A stretch of 20,401 nucleotides of DNA from Priapulus caudatus (GCF_000485595.1 NW_014577067.1:112120-132520); one strand, 5' to 3'. Positions 1-9,706 are shown, numbered from the stretch's first letter. The notes: a model not told the origin generated them from the sequence alone. Numbers and translations: made by a program.

Positions 1-37
1 ATAATGTACGTGCGGTACAATAATCAAGTAGTAGGAT

Positions 38-306
38 TTAAGGTGGTGCACGATTCATTGCGTTATCGACCGAGATTCCCAATCGATCCGTTGCTGCCCT
101 TCCTAGCAGGTTTAGGTCTGGAACCGTGGAGACGATGTAGCGGATGTCGTGCTTGAATCCTGATCCCGGTAACGTGGTAGTTCCGGTGAATGTACCCAAA
201 ACTGGCAGGTCGTGCTTGCTAGCCGACTCGAATCGCCACTTCGGCTTCTCCAGCTTTGGTTTTCCCAGCTTCTTCCAGAAATTTTCTGTGACGAAGTTTC
301 CATTCA
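38..306 (-). mobile_element. Decayed Ty3/Gypsy-type retrotransposon fragment (C-terminal part of the protease)
   Basis: An open minus-strand frame of about 89 codons reads like the C-terminal half of a retropepsin from a Gypsy-type pol polyprotein. Recognisable pieces are LPVLGTFTGT, then a stretch ending in RYIVSTVPDLNLLGRAA and TDRLGIS. The LLGR motif corresponds to the conserved hydrophobic-hydrophobic-Gly-Arg segment near the retropepsin C-terminus. Nothing resembling the catalytic DTG is present, because the frame meets an N at 307 and an unrelated repeat beyond it. A stop follows at 38-40, and no reverse transcriptase is visible before the window edge. It is therefore a non-functional relic. 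The family assignment rests on motif recognition only. Confidence 0.6.
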
Positions 307-307
307 N

Positions 308-389
308 TCCCCAGACCCCCCTTTCGCGTGCTCGCAAGTTTGGGTTACGGTTAGACACCCCCCTGGTACAAACCCTGTACACGCCCCTG
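308..389 (-). mobile_element. Truncated copy of the ~177-bp short inverted-repeat element
   Basis: This segment is the reverse complement of about 695-775 with few differences, including the terminal CCTGTACACGCCCCTG. It lacks its other end, breaking off at the N at 307 where it abuts the Gypsy relic. Together with the copy at 695-871 it makes an inverted pair around the 459-689 element. Confidence 0.7.
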
Positions 390-458
390 CACACAGAGAG
401 CCCAACTGTACTGCACTTCTGACTGTATGCATGACATTGTATGCTAAGTAACGCTGAG

Positions 459-689
459 AGGGTCTATGTCCCTCAGGGTACTGCCGGACCGTACCCTGGG
501 TACGGTCCGGTATACCGGATCGTACACTGGTACTATCTAATATGCCGGACCGTACCTCGCCTACTCCACTAACGAGTCTAGGGAGTTGCCTATGCCTACT
601 CCCTAACCCTAACCCTAACCATATCAAATAGTTACCAGGGTACGTACCCAGGGTACGTTTCCGGCAGTACCCTGGGGGACATAGACCCT
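459..689. mobile_element. 231-bp inverted-repeat MITE-like element, copy 1
   Basis: The two ends are inverted repeats of 29 bp with one mismatch, starting AGGGTCTATGTCCC and continuing CAGGGTACTGCCGG. The interior holds further nested inverted pieces (GGTACGGTCCGG and its complement). It has no coding capacity. A second copy with 29-bp-like ends lies at 9932-10152 with the interior in the opposite orientation. I see no clean target-site duplication, so the superfamily is undetermined. Confidence 0.75.
601..620 (-). repeat. Interstitial telomere-like repeat inside the MITE
   Basis: CCCTAA is repeated three times and followed by CC, i.e. the TTAGGG animal telomere unit on the minus strand. The other copy of the element has a degraded form (GGTTAGGGGTAGGGAG near 10027), so the motif belongs to the element rather than to a chromosome end. 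Confidence 0.7.
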
Positions 690-694
690 AGATG

Positions 695-871
695 CAGGGG
701 CGTGTACAGGATTTGTACCAGGGGGGTGTCTAACCGTAACCCAAACTTGCGAGCACGCGAAAGGGGGGTCTGGGGAAGAAAATTTTGAAATTATACCCCC
801 TTAGATGCGTTTTCTGCGCGAGCAGGGGGGGTCCGGACCCCCTGGACCCCCCCCCCCTGTACACGCCCCTG
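695..871 (+). mobile_element. 177-bp short non-autonomous element with 16-bp perfect terminal inverted repeats
   Basis: It begins CAGGGGCGTGTACAGG and ends with the exact reverse complement. The interior has runs of G or C and the segment GATGCGTTTTCTGCGCGAGC. The same interior is found inverted at 12197-12374 (178 bp) and, truncated, at 308-389. It encodes no protein. I find no convincing target duplication. Confidence 0.7.
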
Positions 872-957
872 CTATGAGCCTAAGTAAATGTTGGAAGATA
901 TGTCTAGGTGTATTACCAAAAAGTTTTGGTAGAGCCTAAGTACTCATCTCATGGTTA

Positions 958-1266
958 GTGCTATTACTGCTGCTGCCGCTGCCGGCACCACTGCTACTGC
1001 TACTGCTACTGCTACTGCTACTGCTACTGCTGCTGCTGCTGCTGCTGCTGCCAGCGCCACTGCTACTGCTACTGCTGCCAGCGCCACTGCTACTGCTGCT
1101 GCTGCCAACGCCACTGCTACTGCTGCTGCTGCTGCTGCCAACGCCACTGCTACTGCTGCTGCTGCTGCTGCTGCTACCAGTGCCACTGCTACTGCTGCTG
1201 CTGCTGCTGCGGTTGCTGCTGCTACTGCTGCTGTTGCTGCTGCTGCTGCTGCGGTTGCTGCTGCTA
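958..1266. repeat. GCT/ACT trinucleotide array with higher-order structure
   Basis: About 310 bp are built almost wholly of GCT, ACT and GCC triplets. A marker block GCCARCGCCACTGCTACTGCT recurs at 1050, 1077, 1104, 1137 and (variant) 1176. All frames stay open on both strands and encode Ala/Thr, Leu/Pro or similar runs, which is expected of a triplet repeat and is not evidence of a gene. Confidence 0.9.
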
Positions 1267-2717
1267 GTTTATCGAAAATAGTGCACTCCGGATATGTACT
1301 AAAGTTCATGACCATTTGTGTCCATGAAATGTTATGTGTATAAATAATCACAAGCGAAACCTAGGCAGTAGCTTGTACTGAAAACAAAGATAGCAGTCTC
1401 TGTGATGAAATGCAACCAGTAGAGTCACCAAGCGAACTACCAATGAGATATAGGCCTATAGCTAAAGGGTGGTCATTTTACGATTGTTTGCCAGTCATAG
1501 TATAAACGTTTGTTCTTGCGTACTGGATTATCATACCTATGCTTTATCACTTTATAGTGCTTTCGATCGCTCTTGAGCAAATAGTTTTACAAGGACCCAA
1601 CGTTCGATTTAATCAATAAATTTGTGATATATGTGGTTTATACTATATTATACTACAGATACTAGAAGATACTAGAATAGGAATGATGCTCTAGGTTCAG
1701 GCCACACATACGTCACACACCATGATCTGCTGACCCAAATAATAATAATTAAAGATTGATGGTGATCATATACCAAATAAAATGTAATAACTAGCTAACT
1801 ATTGAATTACTATGCGAGTTACACCCAAGATATTAAAACAAGTTAGTTGACACAAGGTATTGCCTGGGAACACATCAAACAAGATAATAATATTATTATC
1901 CTCCGTATAATGTGCTCATACCTGTTCCGAGCTTCAATAAAGGTTTCATAAATGTCAGGATGCAGTGCATGTGCATGCTTTTAATTAGCTGTATTATAAA
2001 ATAATTTGCTAAAGCCACGCCCCACCAGAAATAGTTAGCTATAATAGCATCATTGACATGTCACTTGCTCATTAGGCTAATGACTAGGAAAGTTTAACAT
2101 GAGATTGCTAAGGCGTATAGTACGCGTAGAGAACATATCAACAGTTAAAATTAAATACATCAAAGATCAAAGGTTCTTCTGCTGGATAGAAACCTGTTAA
2201 CACTGATCAACATGGTGTACTTTAGTTTTGACTTTAGATTCCCCTGCAACTTTCCAGACTCTGTCATTGCTGGGCATATATGTAGCTTCATTTTTAGACG
2301 AAAATCTAGAACACAGATGAGTCGAGGTGACCCAACTTAAAAACTGTAATTAGATCTGTTAACCTCCCCGAGGGGCAAATCCAGCTACAGTTAAGCCGTG
2401 GAAAACATTGCATGGGAATAGTTAACGTGAACACAAACGAAATGAGTAGTGGTAAGTATAAGTTTAAGTTTATTAAGTAATATAAGTAATAGTACAAGTT
2501 CTCTCATTCTTGAATGTATCAGCTTTACAATAAAACCAGGAGAATAAAACGTATAGACGTAAAACTTATTATATAATATTTTGTGCATTTCAGGGTTTAT
2601 GTCAGTCAACCTAATCAAACGGTCAAATGCACGCATACTATTCTGTTTAGAATGGTAGACATGCAGCATGGTTCATACTCATTTTCACTAATTGTTTTTG
2701 CTTTACACAAGAACTAT
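1267..2717. other. AT-rich non-coding stretch, no gene seen
   Basis: I find no conserved coding segment here. In particular there is no sequence resembling the first transmembrane exon of the transporter whose later exons start at 2934. Most of it is probably intron of that gene or upstream sequence. It includes a TAGGCCTA palindrome at 1451-1458. Confidence 0.5.
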
Positions 2718-2891
2718 GAACATACGTATGTATACTCAGGTTTATGCTAAAATACATGGACATGTAAATGGTTTTGTATGTAATTTTTGTGTGCTGAACA
2801 TACATAAACTTAAGTTCACGCTAAAACATATGAACATAAAAATTACTGTGTATATAATTATTTTGTGCTGAACATACGTATATATACTCAT
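2718..2891. repeat. Imperfect ~75-bp tandem repeat just upstream of a transporter exon
   Basis: Units begin GAACATAC at 2718, 2796 and 2870 (spacing 78 and 74 bp). Each unit has a GCTAAAA segment about 30 bp in and ends with TTTTGTGTGCT or TTTTGTGCT. The third unit is cut short about 40 bp before the splice acceptor at 2932-2933. Confidence 0.65.
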
Positions 2892-2933
2892 AAGGACATC
2901 ATGTAAATTGTGTGATTACTTTTTGCATTGCAG

Positions 2934-3077
2934 GCCCGGTTGCAAGTGCTCTAACGAACAAGTACGGCTGTCGTGCTGTTTGCATAGGAGGGAGCATCTT
3001 ATCCTGCCTGGCATTTTTCATGAGTATATTCTCCCCAAATATAACAGTGCTCATCATTACGTATGGTGTTATGGCAG
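2934..3077 (+). CDS. Transporter exon A: second and third membrane segments
   Basis: This exon is 144 bp, preceded by the acceptor TTGCATTGCAG and followed by GTAAAA. It encodes [13 protein letters not shown], the loop after TM2 typical of SLC16, then a hydrophobic TM3 and the start of TM4 (ITYGVMAG). It begins with the last two bases of a Gly codon, so the missing upstream exon must end in phase 1 with G. Codons here end mostly in A or T, unlike the next exon. Confidence 0.9.
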
Positions 3078-4161
3078 GTAAAATCCATGAGGTTTTCTTA
3101 TTACATTACATACACACTCGCACTTACACACAGTGTTAATTATGACTAAAACTAAATCATAACGCTCTAAAAGAAATGCAGTCATTCACTTAGAACGTTT
3201 GAGAAAACCACCTAAAAATCATTCTTATTTTTAGTGAGAACAGAATTATTTTGAGAAAAAGCAGTCGTATGTCGAAGTCACTCGACTTCAAGAGTCAGCC
3301 AGACGTTGGTAGGCTGGCAGGGCCAGTCAGAGATACCTCTGCAAAACCACTGATCATTAAACAAATGGGAGATAAAGTGTATAATCTCAAATAAGATGCA
3401 GTCAAAATAAAGTCCATCGTCCAACTTAAAATCAATAGAATTGCATCGTACGTTCTGATAGTCATCAACTCGATATTCTTTTGTCGGTAAACGCATTCTT
3501 TAAGTTACGTGTTTGTGTCAACAGCTCATACGTTATCTTGCAGGCAGCGGATTGAGTTTTATCTACTTGCCGGCCATCGTTAGCGTGGGTTACTACTTTG
3601 AGAAGAGACGAGCGTTCGCCACCGGAATAGCCGTGTGCGGCTCCGGCGTTGGGACCTTCGCCTTCGCTCCCTTCTCGAAGTACCTCCTGCAGCTGTACGA
3701 CTGGAAGGGCGGCACGATGATCGTCGCCGGCATCGTGCTGAACGCCATGGTCGCCGGCTCGCTCATGAGGCCGCTCTACCTCGACAGCGAACAGCCGCGC
3801 AAGAGACTCAAGAGCCTGATGGAGCGCATGCAGGAGGCCAAGCTGGCGCGCATACGCACGTTCTCCGACTGCCCGGACGACGGCACGAGCATGCAGGTCG
3901 ACCTGTCGGCCGCCGAGCTCATGGCGTCGAAGCTGCACGGCTTGGGCGACGAACGCGACGGTGTAGGCGGCGCCACCGACGATTTGGACTTCCGGTCGAG
4001 GACCGGCTCCGCAACGCGTCCCCGCGGCGTCGCTGCCGACGACGGCGACTTCCGGGCGCGCGCGGGGTCGGGCGGGAGGCCGTACGCGTACGGCAGGGGG
4101 TCGTTCCGGTCGCGCACGGGCTCCGGCACGAGGCAGCGTCCCGACACGCTGAAGATTGACG

Positions 4162-4195
<34 letters not shown>

Positions 4196-7095
4196 GGAGG
4201 TCGTGGTGCGGGTCGAGGACGTCGACGCGATAACGGAAGAGAATGAGGACGGGGGCGCTCAGGAGCATGCGGCGGCGGAGACGACGACGACCACGCCGCA
4301 GGAGAACGGGTTGCAGACGGGTGGCGGTGGCCGTGGCAACCAGAGTCCTCAGACTCCCGAGGTGCCCGTCGGGATTGGTCACGTGAGGACCCCCGAGTCG
4401 CCGCTCGCCAACGGCGACACGCTCCACGACGCCTCGCCGGAGTCGCGGCCGCTGAGCCCGACGAGTCCCCGGGACAGGTTCCCGCCATCGCTCGCGCGCA
4501 TCAAGCGCGAGAACAGCTACCCGTACAATCTCAAGCGGGAGAACAGCTATCCGAACGCCAACGGCTACGTGAGCAAGAACATCCGGCGGCTCACCGACGG
4601 TCAGGTGGTCGTCTCGTCGCTCGCGAGCATCCCGCAGCCGAACCAGCAGCTGAAGCCGCCCGTGAACAAGACGCTGCGCGCGCTGCAGGGGTCCAACCCC
4701 GACGTGATGGTCAACAGCACCTCGTCTCTCCGATCCGGAATCTGGAAGCGTCCCAGCTACCAGCGCATCACGAGCATATCGCTGAGCACGCACCAGTCCG
4801 CCAAGGACATCACCAAGGAGCTGAAGCGGCCCATGTACCGCAAGGACATCTTCTTTAGCGGCAGCATCTACAACCTGCCCGAGTTCCAGTCGCAGGGCAA
4901 CATGAACGCGTACCTGACGTCGATCACGTCGATACCGATGGAGACGGCGCTGTCGACGTGCCGCTACGAGGACGAGCTGGACGACGGTGGCGCCCTCACG
5001 GCGACGTGCTGCGGGCCCGAGGTGCGCAGCGTCTTCGCCGAGATGACTGACTTTGGGCTGCTGCGCAACCCGATCTTCGCGCTCATCTGCCTCGCGAACA
5101 TATTGGCCTTTGCGGGGTTCTACGTGCCGTTCGTCTACACGAACTCGCGCGCGCTCGACCTCGGCATCGAGGAGACCAGCGCCGCCATGCTGCTGTCCGT
5201 CATCGGCATCGCGAACACGGTGAGCCGCGTCGCGACCGGCTGGCTCTGCGACCGTCCCGAGGTGAACACGCTGCACGTGAACAACTGCTGCCTTATAATC
5301 GCCGGCGTCAGCACGATGCTGGTGCCCATCTGCTACTCGTACGTCTCGCTGATCGTCTACTGCACCGTGTTCGGATTGACAGCAGGTACGTACGTCTGTG
5401 TCCGAGCGAGTCCGGAGCAAATCCGGCTACGAAAGAGATGCGGCTTTCCGTGTACGTCGGTGACGCACGTTCGGCGGCGTTACTGTCACATTTAAAAAAA
5501 AATCTAATTATATTTTTTATAAAAAATACCACCAGGGTGCACGCACTGCACAGAGTTTATGCGGTGTGGAGTCATAACGGTGCAATCATGTGTCTACCGT
5601 CATGATGTTTTGATGAGATTATACGAAGCGCCTGAAGTAGAGCCCACGTGAGCAGTGTACCATTGTGGCATTTTCCTGAAATAATATGAAACACTAGAAA
5701 CGATACGCACATAGTATGCAAAAGATGGATTCTCTTGCCGGGTGGGAATTTGATATAAACCCCTTCTCTGATTTGATGGCATAATATTATACATTGTATT
5801 TTCGAAAACATCGTGAGCGCGGACACTTTCAAGGTAACCGTGATTGTAGCCATTTCGTTTCTAGATCCTAAACATGTCCTTTGGTGACATCACTGTGCTC
5901 ACCACCTGCCCTGATTCATAACATTTTATCGGCTATTTATGTTGTCATAACCTAATAACATGTTTTAAGCATCATGATTAGAGAGCTCCGGATAGACTGA
6001 CAACGCAAGTCGTTGGGAATCGACCTTGTGAGCTCAACCACAGCAACTGAGATATTCTAGATTCAGTTGGAATTTACTTAGGCCTATATGAAATTAAACC
6101 TGTATCACAATCTTTGTTACAGCTGCATACATATGCTTGACATCAGTCATTCTCGTCGATTTACTCGGGCTGGAAAAGTTGACGAACGCATTTGGCTTGC
6201 TGATGCTGTTTCGTGGTGCATCTTGCATGGCAGGGCCTCCTATTGCAGGTTAGTGCTAAAAATCTTGCACTCAGTAGGGGAAGGTTAAGACCTCGAGTGG
6301 CACCCAATGTCTCGAACATGTCTGTGTACACTTGTATACTGAGACTGTCGCCAATTATTGATGGTGTTGTTGCTGCAGCAGCAGTAACTGTATCTTTGAG
6401 CAATATCCACCTCTATCACTTATACCTCTTTGCACACTTCAGACTGCTTTCATATACTCAAGATATATTCAAACTTGTTTGTCATTTTCACCAAACATAG
6501 TAACATCACTGTACATAGTCAATATTAGCGGTACCAAATGTCACATATTTACAAACCACGTTGTAAATGTGTCTGGCAGCTATTGGGACAAGGGTGTCAT
6601 TACATGGACTATTCAAATAACCATGGTTTAGCATAAATATCAATGATTTTTCATATGATGAACTTGTCTTAGCTACTTCTCACATAATACTAATAGATAG
6701 GTATAAAAACGCTTGGTATTTAATACAACCTAACTTTCAGTGTAGTAGATTCAATGCCTGTCTCTAAAAATCAAAGGATTATATCTTGCAAAACACTAGA
6801 CGCATATCTCACGTGATCACTCAACATCCGTTCCTATTTTCTTTCAGGTATGGTCTTTGATGCAACGAATAGCTACACCGTACCTTACATAATGGCAGGT
6901 GCGTTTCTGTCCATCGCTGGCCTAATTGGGTGTCTCATTCCCTGCTTCCTCTGTTGCCAACAGCCCCAGGATATTGCAGAAATTTACTTGGAGAAGCCAC
7001 CTAGTATCATTGAAGAGGAACCGGAGCCAACGACACCAACAACTCTGTCACAAAATGACACATTGGTTGTAAACCAGATAGAGAGCTGTGTATAG
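2934..7095 (+). CDS. Monocarboxylate transporter-like protein (SLC16 family, MFS), 3' four exons; 5' end outside the window
   Basis: Coding exons are 2934-3077, 3544-5385, 6123-6248 and 6848-7095, all with GT-AG borders and phase-1 junctions. Joined they encode about 785 residues ending at TAG. Family signatures visible are [13 protein letters not shown] after the second membrane segment, [20 protein letters not shown] (the TM4-5 signature), [11 protein letters not shown] (TM8, with the Arg and Asp used for substrate/proton coupling in the family) and LTNAFGLL / GPPIAG in the last helices. SLC16 proteins are plasma-membrane carriers of lactate, pyruvate, ketone bodies or, in some members, amino acids or thyroid hormone. 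Substrate cannot be inferred here. The protein differs from mammalian MCT1-4 by a ~430-residue loop between TM6 and TM7. The first membrane segment is not in the window. Subfamily (MCT9/12/14-like) is a guess. Confidence 0.93.
3078..3543 (+). other. Transporter intron between exons A and B
   Basis: A 466-bp AT-rich intron starting GTAAAA and ending TTGCAG. I see no embedded gene, repeat or RNA structure in it. Confidence 0.85.
3544..5385 (+). CDS. Transporter exon B: TM4-6, large cytoplasmic loop, TM7-10
   Basis: This exon is 1842 bp, acceptor TTATCTTGCAG, donor GTACGT. It encodes [18 protein letters not shown] (TM4), the KRR signature and TM5-6 to about 3770. A low-complexity loop follows to about 5045, and then TM7-10 start at [16 protein letters not shown] and end VFGLTAG. 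The loop holds FRSRTGS repeats, 11 consecutive glycines, an acidic/Thr-rich segment and KRENSYP twice. Reading through the donor gives a stop at about 5493, so splicing is needed. The exon is markedly GC-rich with G/C third positions, and a long antisense open frame over it is a by-product of that. Confidence 0.92.
3978..4143 (+). repeat. Three in-frame Arg/Ser/Gly repeats in the transporter loop
   Basis: Three diverged protein repeats are built on the pattern (DDxD)FRSRTGSxTRxR, with FR cores at about 3990, 4050 and 4104. Copy 2 reads [11 protein letters not shown]. These basic RxRxGS segments look like possible basophilic kinase sites in a cytoplasmic loop; that role is inference. Confidence 0.75.
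4164..4196 (+). repeat. Poly-glycine (GGC) tract in the transporter loop
   Basis: Ten GGC codons followed by GGG encode 11 consecutive glycines directly after the FRSRTGS repeats. Such tracts are length-variable and can be miscounted in assembly, so the exact number should be treated cautiously. Confidence 0.85.
4500..4553 (+). repeat. Tandem KRENSYP motif in the transporter loop
   Basis: [10 protein letters not shown] is followed directly by [11 protein letters not shown], a 10-residue tandem repeat with nearly identical DNA. Conservation of a Ser-Tyr-Pro core within basic residues suggests a short linear motif for phosphorylation or docking; no partner can be named. Confidence 0.7.
5386..6122 (+). 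other. Transporter intron between exons B and C
   Basis: A 737-bp intron from GTACGT to TTACAG. It contains A/T runs near 5495-5530 and a TAGGCCTA palindrome at 6079-6086. No gene is seen. Confidence 0.85.
6123..6248 (+). CDS. Transporter exon C: TM10-11
   Basis: This exon is 126 bp, acceptor TTTGTTACAG, donor GTTAGT. It is too short and wrongly phased to show as an independent frame. Read in phase 1 it gives [19 protein letters not shown], then [19 protein letters not shown], the strongly conserved C-terminal SLC16 segment (V-D-L-L-G-x-x-K-L-x-x-A-x-G). It joins cleanly to the last exon as PPIAG-MVFDAT. Confidence 0.9.
6249..6847 (+). other. Transporter intron between exons C and D
   Basis: A 599-bp intron from GTTAGT to a pyrimidine-rich acceptor ending TTTCAG. 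No embedded feature is recognisable. Confidence 0.85.
6848..7095 (+). CDS. Transporter exon D: TM12 and cytoplasmic C-terminus
   Basis: The acceptor is TTTTCTTTCAG. The first codon is split (G|GT), then [20 protein letters not shown] corresponds to the family's GxxxDxTxSY motif before TM12. A cysteine-rich juxtamembrane stretch (CFLCCQQ) follows, then a short acidic and Thr-rich tail of about 45 residues ending ESCV and TAG at 7093-7095. The final SCV fits a class I PDZ-binding C-terminus. Confidence 0.9.
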
Positions 7096-7560
7096 CACCA
7101 TCTGTCTAATACTTAGTGTGCCTACTCAGCATACTTATACCCACCCATCTCATCATCCAGCATCCCAGCATCCCATCTCTGTATGTGTTCGCGCGTGCGC
7201 ACAATTGTGAGAACAGGTGACAACCGAGGCTGGGTGATGAATATTTTGTGATCAGCATATAACCAAGTGTTAACACACACTTTTGCCCTTCAGAACCATA
7301 GGCAAATCATTTGTACAATTTAATACATCTGCTTGTTCAGTCCTCGATTCTACATGCTTTACATACAGCCGAGTGCTCATGTGTGCCTGTGTGTGTGTGT
7401 GTGAGTGTGTGAGCGTGTTTGCATGTATGTGTGTGTATATATATATGATCATCAGAAATATATGCAATATACACATGATTGTGCAATTATATTAATTCTG
7501 GTGTATATTACAAACTCATCCATGACGATAATAATACGTGAATAAACTGTTAAGTGTACT
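7096..7560 (+). promoter_or_regulatory. Probable transporter 3' UTR with poly(A) signal
   Basis: After the stop at 7095 the first canonical AATAAA is at 7541-7546, giving a plausible 3' UTR of about 460 bp. The UTR contains a TG/TA microsatellite (7381-7446). The duplicated 2.35-kb block begins inside it at 7359. The matching site in the second block reads AATTAAA (about 18108), so that copy lacks the canonical signal. Confidence 0.5.
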
Positions 7561-9706
7561 AGTCAACTAAACCGTGTTACATGCTGTATTTGCATTGATG
7601 TACAAATCAAGGAAAATGTTTGATAATTGTTTCGTCTAGAAGTTGTTATCAAGTTAAAAATAGGGAAATTATTTATTTACTCAATCTTATTCCTACAAAA
7701 TGAACCAACTAAAATTGTTGTCCACACTTGATTAAGTGATAGTACAATTACAGAAACACATAGGTCAACAGTTATCGATATAAGGCATTTTCCCAAACAC
7801 AGTTATGATTGACCTATTTTTACATGGTATATAAGTAATTTTTATATAAATCAATATGATTAGCGGTCATGTGCATCTGCTTAATATATAAGTCGGCATG
7901 TTGTATTATAATATATATATATATATATACAGTATAATAATATATTATAGTAAATTGGATTGACACTGTAAGCTCCTAGGACAATTTGAAGCAAAATATG
8001 CAGTGTGGACCTATTTAATTTTAGTATCTATGGTTACCAGTTTTAAAAGTTGATTATGTACGTGTATCTCATGTGACTCATCTAACTTGTGGGTAATCAT
8101 GGACGTGGCAGATATATATGCCAGTTTATTGATGACTGCTAGTTCATAACTGTATTTTTTCCCACATGGATAATCAACTTAGTCAACAATGTATATAGCT
8201 AATTAAGTATCATTGCATCGAATATACCTGATCCATGGTGTGATGCAGTATAATCAGTTATGGAAGTTTAGCCATGATTCATTACAGCAATATAAGTGAA
8301 CACAGACAAAACTTTCATCTTCCAATAGACTGCGTGCAAGATAAGCAGGCCTCAATAGTATGTATGAACTTTGTCTGTGATTGTGGTGTTCACATTACAT
8401 TTGTGGTCATCGTGTCTTATGCCTGTTCATGCATGATTATGTGTGTATATTCAGAAGATAGCCCTGTTGTGATATACTGCTGATGATCTCTGTTTTCACT
8501 TGGTGGAAACCCACAGACAAAATACAAAAATAAATTAGGTGTATCTGCCATTAAGAAACTCCGGGAGAGACCATTCTTATAATGATTACTTGAGTTCATA
8601 TGATAGACAAATCTGCCAAACTAATTAATAGCACACTTGATATGTGAAATACCTAAGCATGCAACATGCATATGTCATATCCAGCTAGCAGTTATTAATT
8701 AATATATTAGCAATTTATGTACAGCATTAATATAACTTTTAATCAAAATTAATAAACTGTTTAGTCGAGATGTTGTGCGCCTTCTGACAGGCAGCCAAGT
8801 GATGGAGTTATTTAGAAGCAGCCGTCACGCAGTACATTTTTAGGAGAAATTATGGTAATAGGTATAGGACCTTATGTGCCCAAGCTACTATAGATAACAA
8901 TTTCATATATTCTGCGAGGCTGGATATATTGCTCTGATGGCACATGATAAATACAATTGTTTGAATCATTTTAACTTAATGCCTACCAGCTGCCTAAAAA
9001 ACTTAGTGAATATGGGAAAGAAGCCACTCTGCAAATATCATGAGCAACTACATGGAGAATAGTGGTCATATAATGATGGTGAAATTGCGTCATATGGTTA
9101 GCATGTCTGATATACGGAAAAAATCTGGAGGGAATGGGATGAAAAACTGAGAATAGTTGAAGATAAGCATGCAAGTATGAAACCGAAGGCCAGGATGATT
9201 GTAAGACTTACTTGTATGTGATCTGATAGGATATTTTTGTATTGAATAATGATTGATTTGTAAAGCGGAGATGAAGTTATAGGATTGTTATTAATATTAA
9301 TTGATCTATGTCTTATAAACAGCCCCACTTTGTTGTTTCCACATATAACTAAAAAATACATGTATTGCACGCATACGTGTTACAGAAACCATATGTTGGC
9401 ATTTTTTATATAATGAAGAATAACGTGACTGATCCTGCGTGGTACTGTTTACCTACAAACCAGTGCTGTTCATCAAACACAACACATTATCCATCACCGT
9501 TTACACGCTTTGTCACCTCCTCCTCCTTCCTTCTCGGCGTTTTCCCCTCCTACCCTCTTCATCCTCCCTCCCCTTCTCTTCCTCATCTACCTCTATGTAC
9601 TCCCTCATCCGACTCCAACTTATTTTAAATTTAAAAGCCAAAATCTAACTGTTTTCGAAGCCAACAAATGAGGTTAAGCTGGTTAGCCCAGATCAGTGTG
9701 CATGCA
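7359..9706. repeat. 2.35-kb duplicated block, copy 1
   Basis: This block aligns from end to end with 17920-20291 in the same orientation, starting at TTACATACAGCC and ending at GTGTGCATGCA. It contains a TG microsatellite, a TA run at 7910-7929 and a pyrimidine-rich tract at 9513-9616. No protein-coding frame of note is shared intact between the copies. Ends are neither inverted nor direct repeats, and I see no poly(A) tail or target duplication, so it is not an obvious transposon. Differences are rich in one-base gains and losses. Confidence 0.9.
9513..9616 (+). repeat. Polypyrimidine tract within the duplicated block
   Basis: About 100 bases are overwhelmingly C and T on the plus strand, starting CACCTCCTCCTCCTTCC. 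It is retained in the second copy at about 20095-20200. Such tracts can adopt triplex structure. The minus-strand Glu/Arg-rich frame over it is a composition artefact. Confidence 0.7.

Noticed and set aside
601-620. Chromosome end suggested by CCCTAA repeats
   Set aside because: Only three units, inside a dispersed element, with unique genes on the same side. It is interstitial.
944-1351. Ala/Val-, Ala/Thr- and Leu-rich open frames on both strands
   Set aside because: Products of the GCT/ACT triplet repeat; no start context, splice sites or conserved sequence.
3635-4488. Other 120-190-codon frames over the same exon
   Set aside because: Shadow frames of the GC-rich coding sequence, composed of Arg/Ser/Pro runs.
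3465-5420. 651-codon open frame antisense to the transporter's large exon
   Set aside because: It mirrors the GC-rich codon pattern of exon B, is full of Arg/Ala/Val low-complexity sequence, and has no recognisable domain. The plus strand has clear SLC16 motifs and splice sites.
7359-9706. Retro-copy of the transporter 3' UTR as the origin of the second block
   Set aside because: The second copy has no poly(A) tail or target duplication, and its right end continues far past the poly(A) signal.
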